A DNA stretch of 64,000 nt. Source: Gammaproteobacteria bacterium. GTDB taxonomy: Bacteria > Pseudomonadota > Gammaproteobacteria > GCA-001735895. A program made the position numbers and the translations under genes. The stretch lies in the NCBI GenBank assembly GCA_030066085.1, contig JASJCI010000035.1, positions 23,205 through 87,204 on the forward strand, read 5' to 3'. Of the stretch, positions 27,364 to 38,100 are shown in pieces (position 1 is the first letter of the stretch; each line of letters begins with the position of its first letter). Below the pieces are notes generated by a model. The model was not told the DNA's origin, ran no database searches, and saw only the letters and a program-made list of their open reading frames with translations.

Positions 27364-28233
27364 ATGTTTTCCATGCATGCCAGGGGTCTTATGATCACCG
27401 CGGCCGGCGTCCTTGTGATATCCCCGGACGGCCTGCTGACGCGCCTTATTACGACCGATCACTGGACCATGATGTTCTGGCGCGCGATTTTCCTGGCTTT
27501 CGGCATGTGGCTGGCGTTGGGTTTCACGGCCCCGAACCGGGTCTGGCAACAGTACCGCAGCCTGCGCGGGCCGGGCCTGCTCAAGGTGCTGGCCTATTCG
27601 TTCGGCACGATTTCGTTCATCTACGCCATCACCCATACCAGTGTCGCCAATACGCTCGTTATTCTCAGCACGACGCCACTTTTCGCCGCGCTGATCAGCC
27701 GCGTCCTGCTGCGCGAGCGCATCCGGCCGCGCACGCTGGTGGCGATTGCGCTGGTGGCGCTCGGTATCGCGGTCATCGGTTCCGGCAGCATCGATCAGCC
27801 GGGAAACCTGCTGGGTGACGCGGTCGCGTTACTCGGCGCATTTTTCCTGGCCCTGGGGTTCGTATTCGTACGCCGCTTCCCGCAGACCTCGACTTTTGCC
27901 GCGATCTCCTGCAGCGGCTTGCTGACCGCGTTGATCGTCCTGCCGCTGGCCGCGCCGCTGTCGCTGACCGCGGCCGACCTGGGGTACCTGATGATCATGG
28001 GCCTTTACGTGGTGCCGCTCGGCACCGCGCTGATGTTCATCGGCCCGCGCTACATTCCGGCGGCCGAAGTCGGCCTGTTGATGCTGCTCGAATCCGTGCT
28101 CGGCCCGCTCTGGGTGTGGTGGTTGCTGGGCGAGGCGCCGGTCACGCAGACGCTCGCGGGCGGGGCCATCGTGTTATGCACGCTGGCGCTCAATACCGTG
28201 CTGGCGCTGCGATCGCCGCGCGCGAACGCATGA
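27364..28233 (+). CDS. EamA/DMT-family transporter
   Basis: 289 residues with about ten predicted membrane helices and the two EamA repeats. The second half of repeat 1 (SVANTLVILSTTPLFAALISRVLLRERI) and repeat 2 (YIPAAEVGLLMLLESVLGPLWVWWLLGEAP) show the usual duplication and conserved Glu. These proteins export metabolites or amino acids across the inner membrane; the substrate is unknown. Divergent from the diguanylate cyclase gene. A second ATG three codons downstream is an alternative start. Confidence 0.85.
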   Translation: MFSMHARGLMITAAGVLVISPDGLLTRLITTDHWTMMFWRAIFLAFGMWLALGFTAPNRVWQQYRSLRGPGLLKVLAYSFGTISFIYAITHTSVANTLVILSTTPLFAALISRVLLRERIRPRTLVAIALVALGIAVIGSGSIDQPGNLLGDAVALLGAFFLALGFVFVRRFPQTSTFAAISCSGLLTALIVLPLAAPLSLTAADLGYLMIMGLYVVPLGTALMFIGPRYIPAAEVGLLMLLESVLGPLWVWWLLGEAPVTQTLAGGAIVLCTLALNTVLALRSPRANA

Positions 28234-28363
28234 TTGACGCGCCCAAGGTCGGGCATAAAGCTTTCCAATGGTGGCTGGCTTTCGATCGGGCAGACGATAT
28301 ACTGCGCAATCCGTGCGGCCGGTGACGCCGTACAAGACAACATCAAATCAACGGGATACAACC

Positions 28364-30532
28364 ATGAGCGACCGAATCGAAGTCAGCGGCCTTAGCGTCG
28401 ATCGCGGTATCTACGACCTGGTCGAGCGCGAAGCCCTGCCCGCAAGCGGTGTCGAATCCGCGGCCTTCTGGGAGGGTCTGGCCGGTATCGTGCGTGACCT
28501 GGGCCCGGACAACCGGCGCCTGCTGCAGGTACGTGACGATTTGCAGGCGCGGCTGGACGACTGGAACAAGAACCACTACGGGCGTTTCGATCCCGCTGCC
28601 TACAAGGCATTCCTGCGGGACATCGGCTATCTCGTCCCCGAAGGCGAGAGTTTCCAGATCAGCACCCGGAACGTCGACGACGAGGTTGCGGTGGTTGCCG
28701 GTCCGCAGCTGGTGGTGCCGGTCGATAATGCCCGTTACTCGCTGAACGCGGCCAATGCCCGCTGGTACAGTCTTTACGATGCGCTCTACGGTACCGATAT
28801 CGTCCTCGAGGTCGAGGGCTGCAAGAAAACCGGCAGGTACAACCCGGTGCGCGGGCGCCAGGTCATCCAGTACGTGCGGGATTTCCTCGACCAGGCCGTG
28901 CCGCTGGCGGCGGGCAGCCATAACTACGCCGTCAGTTACCGGGTGCGTTCGGGCAAGCTGGTCGTCGTCATGGGTGACGGCAGCGAGACCGAGCTCGGCT
29001 GGCGCGAAAGTTTCGCCGGCTATCGCGGCGATCCCGATTCGCCCGAGGCCATCCTGTTCCGCCACAACCGGCTGCACATCGAGCTGTTGATCGGCGAGGG
29101 TTACTACATCGGCCAGGGCGACCTCGCCAACATCTACGATGTCCAGATCGAGGCCGCGATTACCACCATCATGGATTGCGAGGACTCGGTCGCGGCGGTC
29201 GACGCCGAGGACAAGACGCGCGTCTATCGCAACTGGCTCGGCCTGATGAAGGGCGACCTCAAGACCACCGTCATGCGCGGCGACGAAGCCATGGAGCGCA
29301 GCCTGAATCCCGACCGCGAATACATTTCTCCGCGCGGCGAGCCGCTGCGGTTGCCCGGCCGCAGCCTGATGTTCGTGCGCAACGTCGGCACCCACATGTA
29401 CACCGACGCGGTAACCTGTGACGGCGAGGAAATCCCGGAAACCTTCCTCGACGCGATGGTCACGGTGCTCGCCGCCAAGCATGACCTGCTCGGCAACAGT
29501 GAATTCCGCAACAGCCGCACCGGCAGCATCTACATCGTCAAGCCGAAAATGCACGGCCCGGACGAAGTTGCCGAAGCGGTGCGCCTGTTCGAGCGGGTCG
29601 AGGATGCGCTCGGCCTCGAGCGCAACACGCTCAAGATCGGCATCATGGACGAGGAGCGTCGCACCACGGTCAACCTCAAGGAGTGTATCCGCGCCGCCAG
29701 CGAGCGTGTCGTTTTCATCAACACCGGTTTCCTCGATCGCACCGGCGACGAAATCCACACCAGCATGGAAGCCGACGCCATGATCCCCAAGAACGAGATC
29801 AAGTCTTCGACCTGGCTGCTCGCCTACGAGGACTGGAACGTCGACGTCGGCCTCGAGTGCGGCATGCGCAAGAACGGCCAGATCGGCAAGGGCATGTGGG
29901 CCGCGCCGGACAACATGGCGGCCATGATGGAACAGAAAATCGCGCATCCGCGCGCGGGCGCCAGCACCGCCTGGGTACCGTCGGCGGTTGCCGCCGCGCT
30001 GCACGCGATGCACTATCACCAGGTGCACGTCGGTACGCGCCAGCGCCAGCTGGCCAGGACGTCGCACGCGAGGCTCGACGACATCTTGACGCTGCCGGTA
30101 CTCGACGGGCGCAAGATCAACCAGGGCGACCTGATCAAGGAGCTGGAAAATAATGCCCAGGGGATCCTCGGTTACGTCGTGCGCTGGATCGACCAGGGTG
30201 TCGGCTGTTCCAAGGTGCCTGACATCTCCGATGTCTACCTGATGGAAGACCGCGCCACGCTGCGAATTTCGAGCCAGCACATCGCCAACTGGCTGCACCA
30301 CGGCCTGACCGACGAAACCCGGGTGCGCGAGGTGTTCGAAAAGATGGCCGAGATCGTCGACCGGCAGAATGCCGCTGACCCGGAGTATCGCCCGATGGCG
30401 CCGAACTTCGACGACAGCGTGGCTTTCCAGGCCGCGCTCGAGCTCGTGCTCCGTGGCCGCGAAATTCCCAACGGCTACACCGAGTTCGTGCTGCACCCGC
30501 GCCGCCGCGAAGCCAAGGCGCGGGCGCGCTAG
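28364..30532 (+). CDS. glcB: Malate synthase G
   Basis: About 722 residues, the length of the G isoform, which condenses glyoxylate with acetyl-CoA to malate. Hallmarks are [85 protein letters not shown] and [17 protein letters not shown] chose ATG at 28364, with GGGA upstream and the family-typical onset; the frame extends 32 codons further without similarity. It ends 12 bases from the convergent panE. With bhcR-bhcA 1.3 kb away, glyoxylate has two fates here: malate through GlcB or oxaloacetate through the beta-hydroxyaspartate route. Confidence 0.93.
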   Translation: MSDRIEVSGLSVDRGIYDLVEREALPASGVESAAFWEGLAGIVRDLGPDNRRLLQVRDDLQARLDDWNKNHYGRFDPAAYKAFLRDIGYLVPEGESFQISTRNVDDEVAVVAGPQLVVPVDNARYSLNAANARWYSLYDALYGTDIVLEVEGCKKTGRYNPVRGRQVIQYVRDFLDQAVPLAAGSHNYAVSYRVRSGKLVVVMGDGSETELGWRESFAGYRGDPDSPEAILFRHNRLHIELLIGEGYYIGQGDLANIYDVQIEAAITTIMDCEDSVAAVDAEDKTRVYRNWLGLMKGDLKTTVMRGDEAMERSLNPDREYISPRGEPLRLPGRSLMFVRNVGTHMYTDAVTCDGEEIPETFLDAMVTVLAAKHDLLGNSEFRNSRTGSIYIVKPKMHGPDEVAEAVRLFERVEDALGLERNTLKIGIMDEERRTTVNLKECIRAASERVVFINTGFLDRTGDEIHTSMEADAMIPKNEIKSSTWLLAYEDWNVDVGLECGMRKNGQIGKGMWAAPDNMAAMMEQKIAHPRAGASTAWVPSAVAAALHAMHYHQVHVGTRQRQLARTSHARLDDILTLPVLDGRKINQGDLIKELENNAQGILGYVVRWIDQGVGCSKVPDISDVYLMEDRATLRISSQHIANWLHHGLTDETRVREVFEKMAEIVDRQNAADPEYRPMAPNFDDSVAFQAALELVLRGREIPNGYTEFVLHPRRREAKARAR

Positions 30533-30544
30533 CGGAACCGGCGC

Positions 30545-31504
30545 CTAGCGCGGAGTCGAACGCCGGTTGAACTTGAGCGCGCCGCGCGCGCGCAGTTCGA
30601 GCGAGCGCATGCAGTAGAGGCAAAAGCGGTTGACCCTTGCGTCGAGGCCATGCTCCTCGGCCAGCCGGACCACGGTGCCGTTGAGGACGTCCAGTTCCGA
30701 CGGCCTGCCCTTGACGATGTCGCGCTGCATCGACGTGGTCGAATTCGGCGGCATGCTCTCCAGCGTGCGGATGGTTTTTTCGACGCTGTTGGCGGGCAGC
30801 GAAATACCCATCGCGCGCGCGAGCTGATCGACCTCCTCGACCGCCTCGAGCAGCATTTCACGAGTCTCGTGCTGCGCGAGCAGCGCGCCGATCGGTGCGC
30901 GCGATACCGCGCCGAGCCCGCTCCAGGGCGTTACCAGCATGAACTTTTGCCACATCGCGACGTTGATATCCTCCGGGATACTCGCCTTGACGCCGCTGCA
31001 GTGATTGAAGATTTCCGCGAGGCTGTTGACCCGCGGATCCGGCCGGTTGTCGAGATGGCCGAAACGGATCAGTGGACTGGCGCCGGTATGCTTGATGTGT
31101 CCGGGCGCGGCCAGGAATGACACGATGCCACAAAGTCCGCCGAGGACGTTGGCGGGATCGAGCGTTTCGCCGAGCCGCGCGGGCGCCTCGATGCCGTTTT
31201 GCAGCGGCACCACCAGCGTTTCCGGGCCGACCATGGGCAACATCGCCCTGGCCGCGGCGGCCACCTGGCCCGCCTTGACGCAGCACAGAACGTAGTCGAC
31301 CACGCCGACCTTGCGCGGGTCGTCGGTAACCTCGACGCGGGGCAGGGTGAAATCACCGGCGATGCTGTCGACGCGCAGCCCGCGCTCGCGCATCGCATCG
31401 AGGCTTTTGTTACGGGCGATAAAGGTGACGTCCTGCCCGATCTGTGCCAGGCGGCCACCGAAATAGCCGCCTACGCCGCCGGTACCGAAAACCGCTATCC
31501 GCAT
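30545..31504 (-). CDS. 2-dehydropantoate 2-reductase family protein (PanE/ApbA)
   Basis: 319 residues with the N-terminal NAD(P) motif MRIAVFGTGGVGGYFGGRLA and the ketopantoate-reductase C-terminal helical domain (GISLPANSVEKTIRTLESMPPNSTTSMQRDI, close to the family's 'tSMlqDi' signature). True PanE makes pantoate for coenzyme A, but the family contains paralogues acting on other 2-oxo acids, and the placement beside glyoxylate genes leaves that open. It is divergent from the IclR-type gene across 324 bases. Confidence 0.8.
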   Translation of the reverse strand: MRIAVFGTGGVGGYFGGRLAQIGQDVTFIARNKSLDAMRERGLRVDSIAGDFTLPRVEVTDDPRKVGVVDYVLCCVKAGQVAAAARAMLPMVGPETLVVPLQNGIEAPARLGETLDPANVLGGLCGIVSFLAAPGHIKHTGASPLIRFGHLDNRPDPRVNSLAEIFNHCSGVKASIPEDINVAMWQKFMLVTPWSGLGAVSRAPIGALLAQHETREMLLEAVEEVDQLARAMGISLPANSVEKTIRTLESMPPNSTTSMQRDIVKGRPSELDVLNGTVVRLAEEHGLDARVNRFCLYCMRSLELRARGALKFNRRSTPR

Positions 31505-31828
31505 TGAAACTCCGCGTCAGTCGCGCTCAAAACCGTCATTATGGCTCAGGCAGCCGGTTTTTTGCGAATAAATCGGCGGCCGCTGCCGGGCATGCGACCG
31601 CGACCGCTATCGGCGGCCTTGCCAGGTTGCGTTTGAAATTTGTTTTTGGAAAATATTTCCAAATTATAAAAAATATGGAATAATGCGCGCCCTGTCATGA
31701 TATTGACGTTAAATCAACAACTTGTAGATCATTAACGGTTCCCCGAAAGAGAAACTGGAATAACGTTTTAAAACAATAGCGATGTTTTTTTCTGGTTTGG
31801 ACGAGGCCGTGAATACAGATTCTGGCGC
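31505..31828. other. Intergenic regulatory region between panE and bhcR
   Basis: 324 bases with a marked AT-rich core (about 31630-31800) in an otherwise GC-rich window. It contains the TTGGAAA/TTTCCAA palindrome described separately and no ORF. Both divergent genes must start transcription here. Confidence 0.6.
31646..31662. promoter_or_regulatory. Candidate IclR-family operator
   Basis: Perfect palindrome: TTGGAAA (31646-31652), ATA, TTTCCAA (31656-31662). It resembles the IclR box of the E. coli glyoxylate operon (TGGAAATNATTTCCA) and lies about 170 bases upstream of an IclR-family gene. Binding by the adjacent regulator is inferred. Confidence 0.6.
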
Positions 31829-32662
31829 ATGAGCACACAGGTATCCCCGATTTCCCGCCGCCGCGGGCGCCCGCCGGGCCCCAACGGCCGCTCCAGCGAT
31901 GGTCATAACCAGTCGCTCGCGCGCGCGTTGACGCTGCTCGAGCGCCTGTCGCAGGCGCCGGGCGGAATGAACCTGACCGACCTGTCGCAACAGCTGGGTA
32001 TGCCGGTCGCAACCGTGCACCGCCTGCTCAGCACGTTCGAGGCGATGGATTTCGCCGAGCAGGACGAGGCCGGCCTGTGGTTCGTCGGCCTCAAGGCATT
32101 TACCGTCGGCAATGCCTTCCTGCATCGCCGTGACCTGGTGGGCAGCGCGCGTCCGCACATGCAGGCACTGGTCGACTACTGCGGAGAGACCGTCAATCTC
32201 GGTATCGTCGACAACGGCGAAGCGGTTTTTATCAGCCAGGTCGAGTCCCCGGAAATGATGCGCATGATCGCGCGTCTCGGCAGCCGCTCGCCGATCCACG
32301 CCTCCGGCGTGGGCAAGGCAATCCTGGCGCACCTGTCGGAACGACGCGTGGCGCAGATCCTGGAGCGACGCGGACTGGCGCGCTTCACCGAGCGCACCAT
32401 CGACAGCCCGGCCGAACTGCGCGCGGAATTCGAGCAGGTCCGCCGCCTGGGTTATGCGCTCGACGACGAGGAACACGCGATCGGGCTGCGCTGCGTGGCG
32501 GCGCCGATCTTCGACGAAAACGGCCAGCCGCTGGCGGCCATTTCGCTGTCCGGCCCCAAGGCGCGCCTGGTCGATGGCCGTCTCGGCGAACTCGGCAGCG
32601 CGGTAGCGCAGACGGCCGCAGATATCACCGCCGTGCTCGGCGGTCGCAAACCGGTTTTTTGA
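31829..32662 (+). CDS. bhcR: IclR-family regulator of the beta-hydroxyaspartate genes (BhcR-like)
   Basis: 277 residues. A basic N-terminal arm (SRRRGRPPGPNGR) precedes a winged helix-turn-helix (MNLTDLSQQLGMPVATVHRLLSTFEAM) and an IclR effector domain (ETVNLGIVDNGEAVFISQVES; MIARLGSRSPIHASGVGKAILA). The order IclR regulator then aspartate-glyoxylate aminotransferase matches bhcR-bhcA, where BhcR senses glyoxylate. It is 37 bases upstream of bhcA on the same strand. The name rests on this context plus overall pattern; other IclR ligands cannot be excluded. Confidence 0.75.
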   Translation: MSTQVSPISRRRGRPPGPNGRSSDGHNQSLARALTLLERLSQAPGGMNLTDLSQQLGMPVATVHRLLSTFEAMDFAEQDEAGLWFVGLKAFTVGNAFLHRRDLVGSARPHMQALVDYCGETVNLGIVDNGEAVFISQVESPEMMRMIARLGSRSPIHASGVGKAILAHLSERRVAQILERRGLARFTERTIDSPAELRAEFEQVRRLGYALDDEEHAIGLRCVAAPIFDENGQPLAAISLSGPKARLVDGRLGELGSAVAQTAADITAVLGGRKPVF

Positions 32663-32699
32663 ACATCCATTCTTGAACTTGTAACGGGAGACGAGAGAA

Positions 32700-33968
32700 A
32701 TGTCCGCACAACCTGAACTGAACTACTCATCCGAGGCCGGGTTTACCGTCCCGCCGCGGCTCGAAATTCCGGACACGCTGGCGGCGGGACCCGGACCGGG
32801 TAACACCGATCCGCGCGTGCTGCAGGCCTTCGCCGAGGCCGGGGTCGCCGATCACATGCAGGCCGACGTCGTGCGCGGCATGCGCGAGGCCAAGCAAATG
32901 CTGCGCGAGGTGTTCGGTACCAAAAACGCCTACACTTTCGCCGTCGTCGGCACCGGCTGGAGCGCGCTCGACTGCGCCTTCACGCCGATCCTGCCTGGTG
33001 ACACCGTGGTGACTTTCGTCAACGGCACCTTCAGCGGTATCGACGATCTCAACATCCGCATGAAGGCATCCAGCCGCGAAGACCTGGCCGCCAGCCCGAT
33101 GGATCCGAAACCCGCCAACGTGATCACCGTGCAGGTTCCGCACGGCCAGTCGGTCACCGCCGAAATCATCGAGGCCGCGCTTGCCGAGCACAAGCCCATG
33201 TGGGCCTGCATGGCGCACTGGGAAACCGGCAGCGGTCGCATCAACGACGTGCAGGGCTTCAACGACGCCTGCGCGAAGCACGACGTCATGGGTATCGTCG
33301 ACTGCGTCTCGAGCCTCGGTATCGCCGATTTCGACATCGACGACTACCCGGCGATCACGACCTGGGCCTCGTGCCCGCAGAAGGGTATTCTCGGCCTGCC
33401 GCTGACCTACGCGCCGATCAGCTTCAACGATCGCGTGATCGACCTGATCAAGACCCGCGGTTGCCCGTCCTACGACCATCACCCGATCCTCGATGGCAAG
33501 CACTGGGGTATCGTCGACGGTGAAGACGTCGAGACCGCGGCCTACCATCGTACGCACTCCGGTTACGCGGTGGCATCGTTCCACGAAGCGCTGCGGCTGT
33601 TGCTGCAGCACGGCCGCGCACAAAAGGCCGCGGACTACGCGTTTTACGAGCAGGGGCTGCGCAACGCGGTCGAAAGCATGGGCTGCCGGGTCACGTCGAA
33701 CATGACCAGCCTGGTGGTATTCAACCTGCCGCAAGCTTTCGAAGGACAGGAAAAGGACCTGGTCAACGGCTGCCGCGCCGAGGGTTTCGCGATCTGGCCG
33801 ACGCTGTCCGAGCCGACCCAGATCCGTATCGGTATCCTGAACCAGCTGACCCCGGAAGCGATCAACGACATCGTCGGCCGTTTCGCCGACGCGATGATCA
33901 AGCTCGGGGTAGAGATCGACAAGAACGTGATCATGGACGATCTCGACAGTTATCTCGCGAGCCGCTAA
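32700..33968 (+). CDS. bhcA: L-aspartate:glyoxylate aminotransferase (BhcA-like)
   Basis: 422 residues of class V PLP aminotransferases. Landmarks are LAAGPGPGNTDPRVL, VVGTGWSALDCAF, GIVDCVSSLGIADFDIDDY and the PLP lysine at about residue 228 in ASCPQKGILGLP. BhcA transfers the amino group of aspartate to glyoxylate, giving glycine and oxaloacetate, which opens the beta-hydroxyaspartate cycle. A serine- or alanine-glyoxylate aminotransferase is the generic alternative. The adjacent BhcR-like regulator and the bhcB-bhcC pair at 39.5-41.6 kb on the other strand support the specific call. A strong terminator follows, so it is not cotranscribed with the rest. Confidence 0.8.
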   Translation: MSAQPELNYSSEAGFTVPPRLEIPDTLAAGPGPGNTDPRVLQAFAEAGVADHMQADVVRGMREAKQMLREVFGTKNAYTFAVVGTGWSALDCAFTPILPGDTVVTFVNGTFSGIDDLNIRMKASSREDLAASPMDPKPANVITVQVPHGQSVTAEIIEAALAEHKPMWACMAHWETGSGRINDVQGFNDACAKHDVMGIVDCVSSLGIADFDIDDYPAITTWASCPQKGILGLPLTYAPISFNDRVIDLIKTRGCPSYDHHPILDGKHWGIVDGEDVETAAYHRTHSGYAVASFHEALRLLLQHGRAQKAADYAFYEQGLRNAVESMGCRVTSNMTSLVVFNLPQAFEGQEKDLVNGCRAEGFAIWPTLSEPTQIRIGILNQLTPEAINDIVGRFADAMIKLGVEIDKNVIMDDLDSYLASR

Positions 33969-33991
33969 CTGCAGGGCTCTGCTTCAGCCCG

Positions 33992-34018
33992 ACGCCGGCC
34001 TCGTGCCGGCGTTTTTTT
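33992..34018 (+). terminator. Rho-independent terminator after bhcA
   Basis: Stem acgccggc (33992-33999), five-base loop, gccggcgt (34005-34012), then a T run to 34018. Twenty-three bases after the bhcA stop. Confidence 0.9.
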
Positions 34019-34057
34019 ATGGGCTTTTGTGAGCAAAGCGAGCAATCACCCTATATT

Positions 34058-34735
34058 CGTCATCCCGCTTCGGCGGACCGCCGCGCAAGGCTGCGCGCCC
34101 CGGCGGGGATCTTGCGAAAACGCCATTGTCCCCGCCCGAGGGTGCCGGGCCGCCGTTACTATTTCCCGCGTCTGTCCGGGCGCCTGCGGCCCCCGGCCTT
34201 TAGGCCGCCGGAAATAGTAACGGCAGCCCTCGGCCACTAGCGTCCGGATTTTTTGGCGGACAGCCAGGCCCCATCGCGCTGGGCCGTCATTGCGAGACCC
34301 GCAGTGCCGCAGCAATCTCCCGCAATAGCTACACCCCGTCATCCCCGCGCAAGGCTGCGCGCCCCGGCGGGGATCTTGCGAAAACGCCATTGTCCCCGCC
34401 CGAGGACGCCGGGCCGCCGTTACTATTTCCCGCGTCTGTCCGGGTGCCTGCGGCCCCCGGCCTTTAGGCCGCCGGAAATAGTAACGGCAGCCCTCAGCCA
34501 CTAGCGCCCGGATTTTTTGGCGGATAGCCAGGCCCTATCGCGCTGGCCCGTCATTGCGAGACCCGCAGTGCCGCAGCAATCTCCCAAAACCGTCATCCCC
34601 GCGCAAGCGGGGATCTTCCGAAAACGCCACAGTCCCCGCCCGAGGGCGCCGGGCCGCCGGTAGTATTTCCTGCGTCTGTCCGTGTGCCTGCGGCCCCCGG
34701 CCTTTAGGCCGCCGGAAATACTACCGACAGCCCTG
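34058..34735. repeat. Tandem array of three structured repeat units
   Basis: Three direct copies, 34058-34336, 34337-34590 and a shorter 34591-34735. Each begins with a 'cgtcatccccgc...gcgggga' palindrome and carries a long hairpin: arms 34152-34166/34210-34224, 34416-34430/34474-34488 and 34656-34670/34714-34728. Inside each is a nested ggcc-ttta-ggcc stem. Copies 1 and 2 also contain a 'gtcattgcgag...gcagcaatctcc' module that copy 3 lacks. Copy 3 differs from copies 1-2 at paired positions of the long stem, keeping the pairing. Confidence 0.9.
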
Positions 34736-34913
34736 CTCGTATTGTTCATGATTCGACAGGTTGATGCTTTTGTCTCAGTTCCGCGGCGCAGGCATTAGCG
34801 TTTCATCTTTACAAGAGGCGCGATAGTGCCTCCGTAAGTTACTAGAATCATGTAGTGCGCTGGAAATTCATTCGCTCCGCACATCTCTTCGACGGAAGAA
34901 GTACGATTGCGAA

Positions 34914-35022
34914 GGAGGGTGCCGGGATTTCCTGCGCGGGGCGTCGCGCGACAGGGATGTCGCGCGCGAGCCTACAGGGATGTATTTACGGCGTACCCGC
35001 GCAGGGAATCCCGGTACCCTCC
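34914..35022. repeat. Large palindromic element with two GGGA-loop hairpins
   Basis: Outer arms 34914-34940 and 34996-35022 pair over 27 positions, with 25 Watson-Crick pairs and two that would be G-U in RNA. The interior holds two small hairpins with identical GGGA loops: cgcgcgaca/tgtcgcgcg (34945-34966) and taca/tgta (34973-34984). Both contain acagggatgt or its like. No T run follows, so it is not a simple terminator. It resembles interspersed elements of gammaproteobacterial genomes, from memory only. Confidence 0.75.
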
Positions 35023-35100
35023 CCGGCGCGATCTCGAAGCCTGGAGCAAGTGTGGTGCTGTATTGATGCCCTCGTAAACAGGTGTGGAGGCAAGCGGATA

Positions 35101-38100
35101 TCAGCGACCGGTATCGGTTAACGGGTCGGTAGTGCCCGCGGCCGGGTCCGCCGACGGCGGGCGACCGGCGAAGTTGAGGCAGGCCACGGTCAGCGCCGGC
35201 AGAAAAGTCAGCGTGACGATCGCGGTGCCGACCAGGCCGAACAGCACGATGACGCCGAGCCCGCGGTAGAGCTCGGTGCCCGCTCCGGGAATCAATACCA
35301 GCGGTGCCAGGCCGCAGACCGTGGTCAGCGTGGTCATCGCGATCGGTCGCAGGCGCACGGCAACCGCGTCACGCACGGCCTCGACCGCGTTCATGCCGGC
35401 CTCGCGAAAGTTCAGCATGGCCTGGTGCACGATCAGGATCGGGTTGTTGACCACGGTGCCCATCAGGATCAGGAAACCGAGCATCGTGATCATGTCGAAC
35501 GGCTGCTGGATTGCATTCATACCGAGCAGCGGCAGCAGCGCGCCCGCCGCGTTCATCAGCCACAGGCCGACGATACCGGACGCGATACCGAGCGGTATCG
35601 TGGTCATGATCAGCAGCGGGTAGCCCCAGTGCGCGAGGATGGCCACCAGCACCAGAAAGATGATCGCCAGCGCAATGGCATAGTTGGTGGTCAGTGACTC
35701 GCGCGTGGCCTGCAGGGCATCGGTAGCGCCGGAGATCAGGATCTTGACGTTGCTCGGGATCTCACCGGCCTGCCGCAGGTGGCGCACCACGTCCTGCTTG
35801 ACGATGCCGAGGCCGGTTTCGAGCGCGATGTTCTCCGGCGGAATGATCGACAGCGTGACCGTGCGTCGACCGTCGACGCGGCGGATATTGCTGGTATCGA
35901 CCGACTCGACGACCTGCGCCAGCGAGGATAGCGGCACCACCGCGTTGGCCGGCGTGTAAATCGGCAACTGCTCCAGCCGGTCCAGCGGTGTGCGCGCGCC
36001 ATCGCTGCCGTAGAGGTAGATATCGATCTTGTCGTCTTCGATGAAAAACTCGTCGACGTAGGCGCCGTCGGTCAGCGCGGCGACGGTAAAACCCATGTCG
36101 GCGCTGGACAGGCCGGTTTGCGCGAGCCGTTCCCAGTAGGGCCTGATCTCGACCATCGGCTGCGACAGGGTCAGGGACCTCGGCTGGGAACGGACGCGGG
36201 GCCGATCCATGACTTCGCGTGCGCGCGCCTCGATCGTGCCGGCGACGCGGTAGATCTCTCCCAGCGCCGGTCCCGAGATATCCAGCGTGATGCTGCGCGT
36301 GCCGCCGCTGTTGGAAGTGATGATGGAACCGCGCGTAACGAATGAGCGCATGCCGACATAGGATTCGAACTTGCGCTCGACGGCATCCATCAGGTGCCGG
36401 ATATCGCCGGGGTCCTTGGTTTCCGCGATCACGAACAGGCGCGTGGCCTGCACGCTGACATTGAGATAGCGCAGCGCGGGCACCTCGGCATCGCCGCGCT
36501 GAAACGCAGCGGGTTCGTCTTGCAGGAATGGCAGCAGATAATCCTGCAGCTCGTTGGCGACCCGCGTCATGGTTTCGAGGTTGTAGCCGGTCGGTGGCGC
36601 GAGGTTGGCGAACATCTTGGGCTCCTCGCCCTCGGGCAGGTACTCGGCCGGCGGGGTCAGGTAAACGATGATCGCGGCGCACAGGCCGACCACGCCGGCA
36701 ATCACGCCGACGCGGCGCGTGCCGCTCGCAATCATCCAGCCGACGCCGCCGGTGAGAGCATCGCGCCAGCGCGCGGGCCTTGCCTCGCTGAGCGCGGCAC
36801 GATCGAAAACCTGCACCGCGGCGGCCGGGATCACCGCGATCGCGATCAGCATAGACGCGATGATCGACGCCGAGATCGCGATCGCGACGTCCGAGTACAG
36901 TTGCCCCGCCTCCTGTTCGATGAAGGCGATCGGCACGAACACCAGCACCGTGGTCAGCGTCGATGCCAGCACCGCCGGCCACACGCGGCGCACGCCATCG
37001 ACCGCGGCCTGCCAGCGATCCAGCCCCCGCCGCCAGGCCTGTTCGATGCTCTCGAGCACGACGATGCTGTTGTCGAGCGTCATACCGATCGCAAACGCGA
37101 CACCCGCGAGTGAAATCACGTTGATCGTGCGCCCGGCGAGAAACAGACCGGCAAACGCGGCGATGGTGCAGACCGGGATGCCCATCACGCCGATCAGCGT
37201 GACCTTGAAGCGGCGCAGGAACAGGAACATGACGAAACTGGCGAGCAGGGCCCCGATCAGCAGGTTGGTCCAGACATTTTTCAGCGAGGATTCGACATAG
37301 CCGACGTCATCCGCCAGCAGTCGCATCTGCATCCCGGCCGGGTTCAGCAGGTCACGGTTGAGTTCGTCGACCAGCAGCATCATGCGGCGCTTGATGTCGA
37401 TTACGTTGGAGCCGGCCTGGCGGCGCACCGACATGCCCAGCGCGGCGCTGCCGTTGGTGTAGAAGAAGCGGTTGATTTCGAAATGGCCGAGGCTGACCTC
37501 GGCGACCTCGCCCAGTCGCAGGTGCGCGTCGCCGCTGGTATCGATGATGACCTGCTCGAGATCCTCGACATCGTCGAAGCGCCCGATAGTGCGCAGCAGG
37601 TAGCGCCGTTTACCGGACTCGATTTCGCCGCCGGAGACGTCACGATTGCGTTCCCGAATAGCGCGCCGGACCTGGTCCAGGGTCAGGTTGCGCTCGGCCA
37701 GGCGCGCCGGGTCGACGCGCACCTGGATCTGGCGCGGCGCGCCGCCGTAGGTCGAAACCTCGGAGACGCCGGGTACGGTTTCCAGGCGCGCGGCGACGTT
37801 GTCGCGGACGTAATCCTGCAGCGGCGCCATGTCGAGATTGCGCGGGTTGCCGGGCAGCGGCGTGACGCGGAAGAACATGAACGAATTGGACGAAAACGAG
37901 GTCGCGAAAATGCGCGGCTCATCGACATTGTCGGGGTAATCGGACACCCGGTTGAGCGCATTGATTACGTCGATCAGCGTATTGTTGAGATCGATACCGA
38001 ACGGGAATTCGAGCTCCATCCACGCGCGGCCGAAAGACGCCGACGACACGATGCGCTGCAGGCCCGGCACGCTGCGCAGCTGTTCTTCCTGCTCGATCAG

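Larger units (their letters stand above)
34019..35100. other. 1.1-kb gene-free island of structured repeats
   Basis: No credible gene between the bhcA terminator and the 3' end of the RND permease gene. The interval is filled by a tandem array (34058-34735) and a large hairpin element (34914-35022), both listed separately. The roughly 180 bases between them (34736-34913) are less GC-rich and show nothing recognisable. The interval splits the bhc genes into two groups, so it may mark an old rearrangement. Confidence 0.6.

Noticed and set aside
34058..34735. CRISPR array
   Set aside because: Units are about 250-280 bases with no regular short repeat and spacer pattern and no cas genes; it is a tandem array of structured elements.
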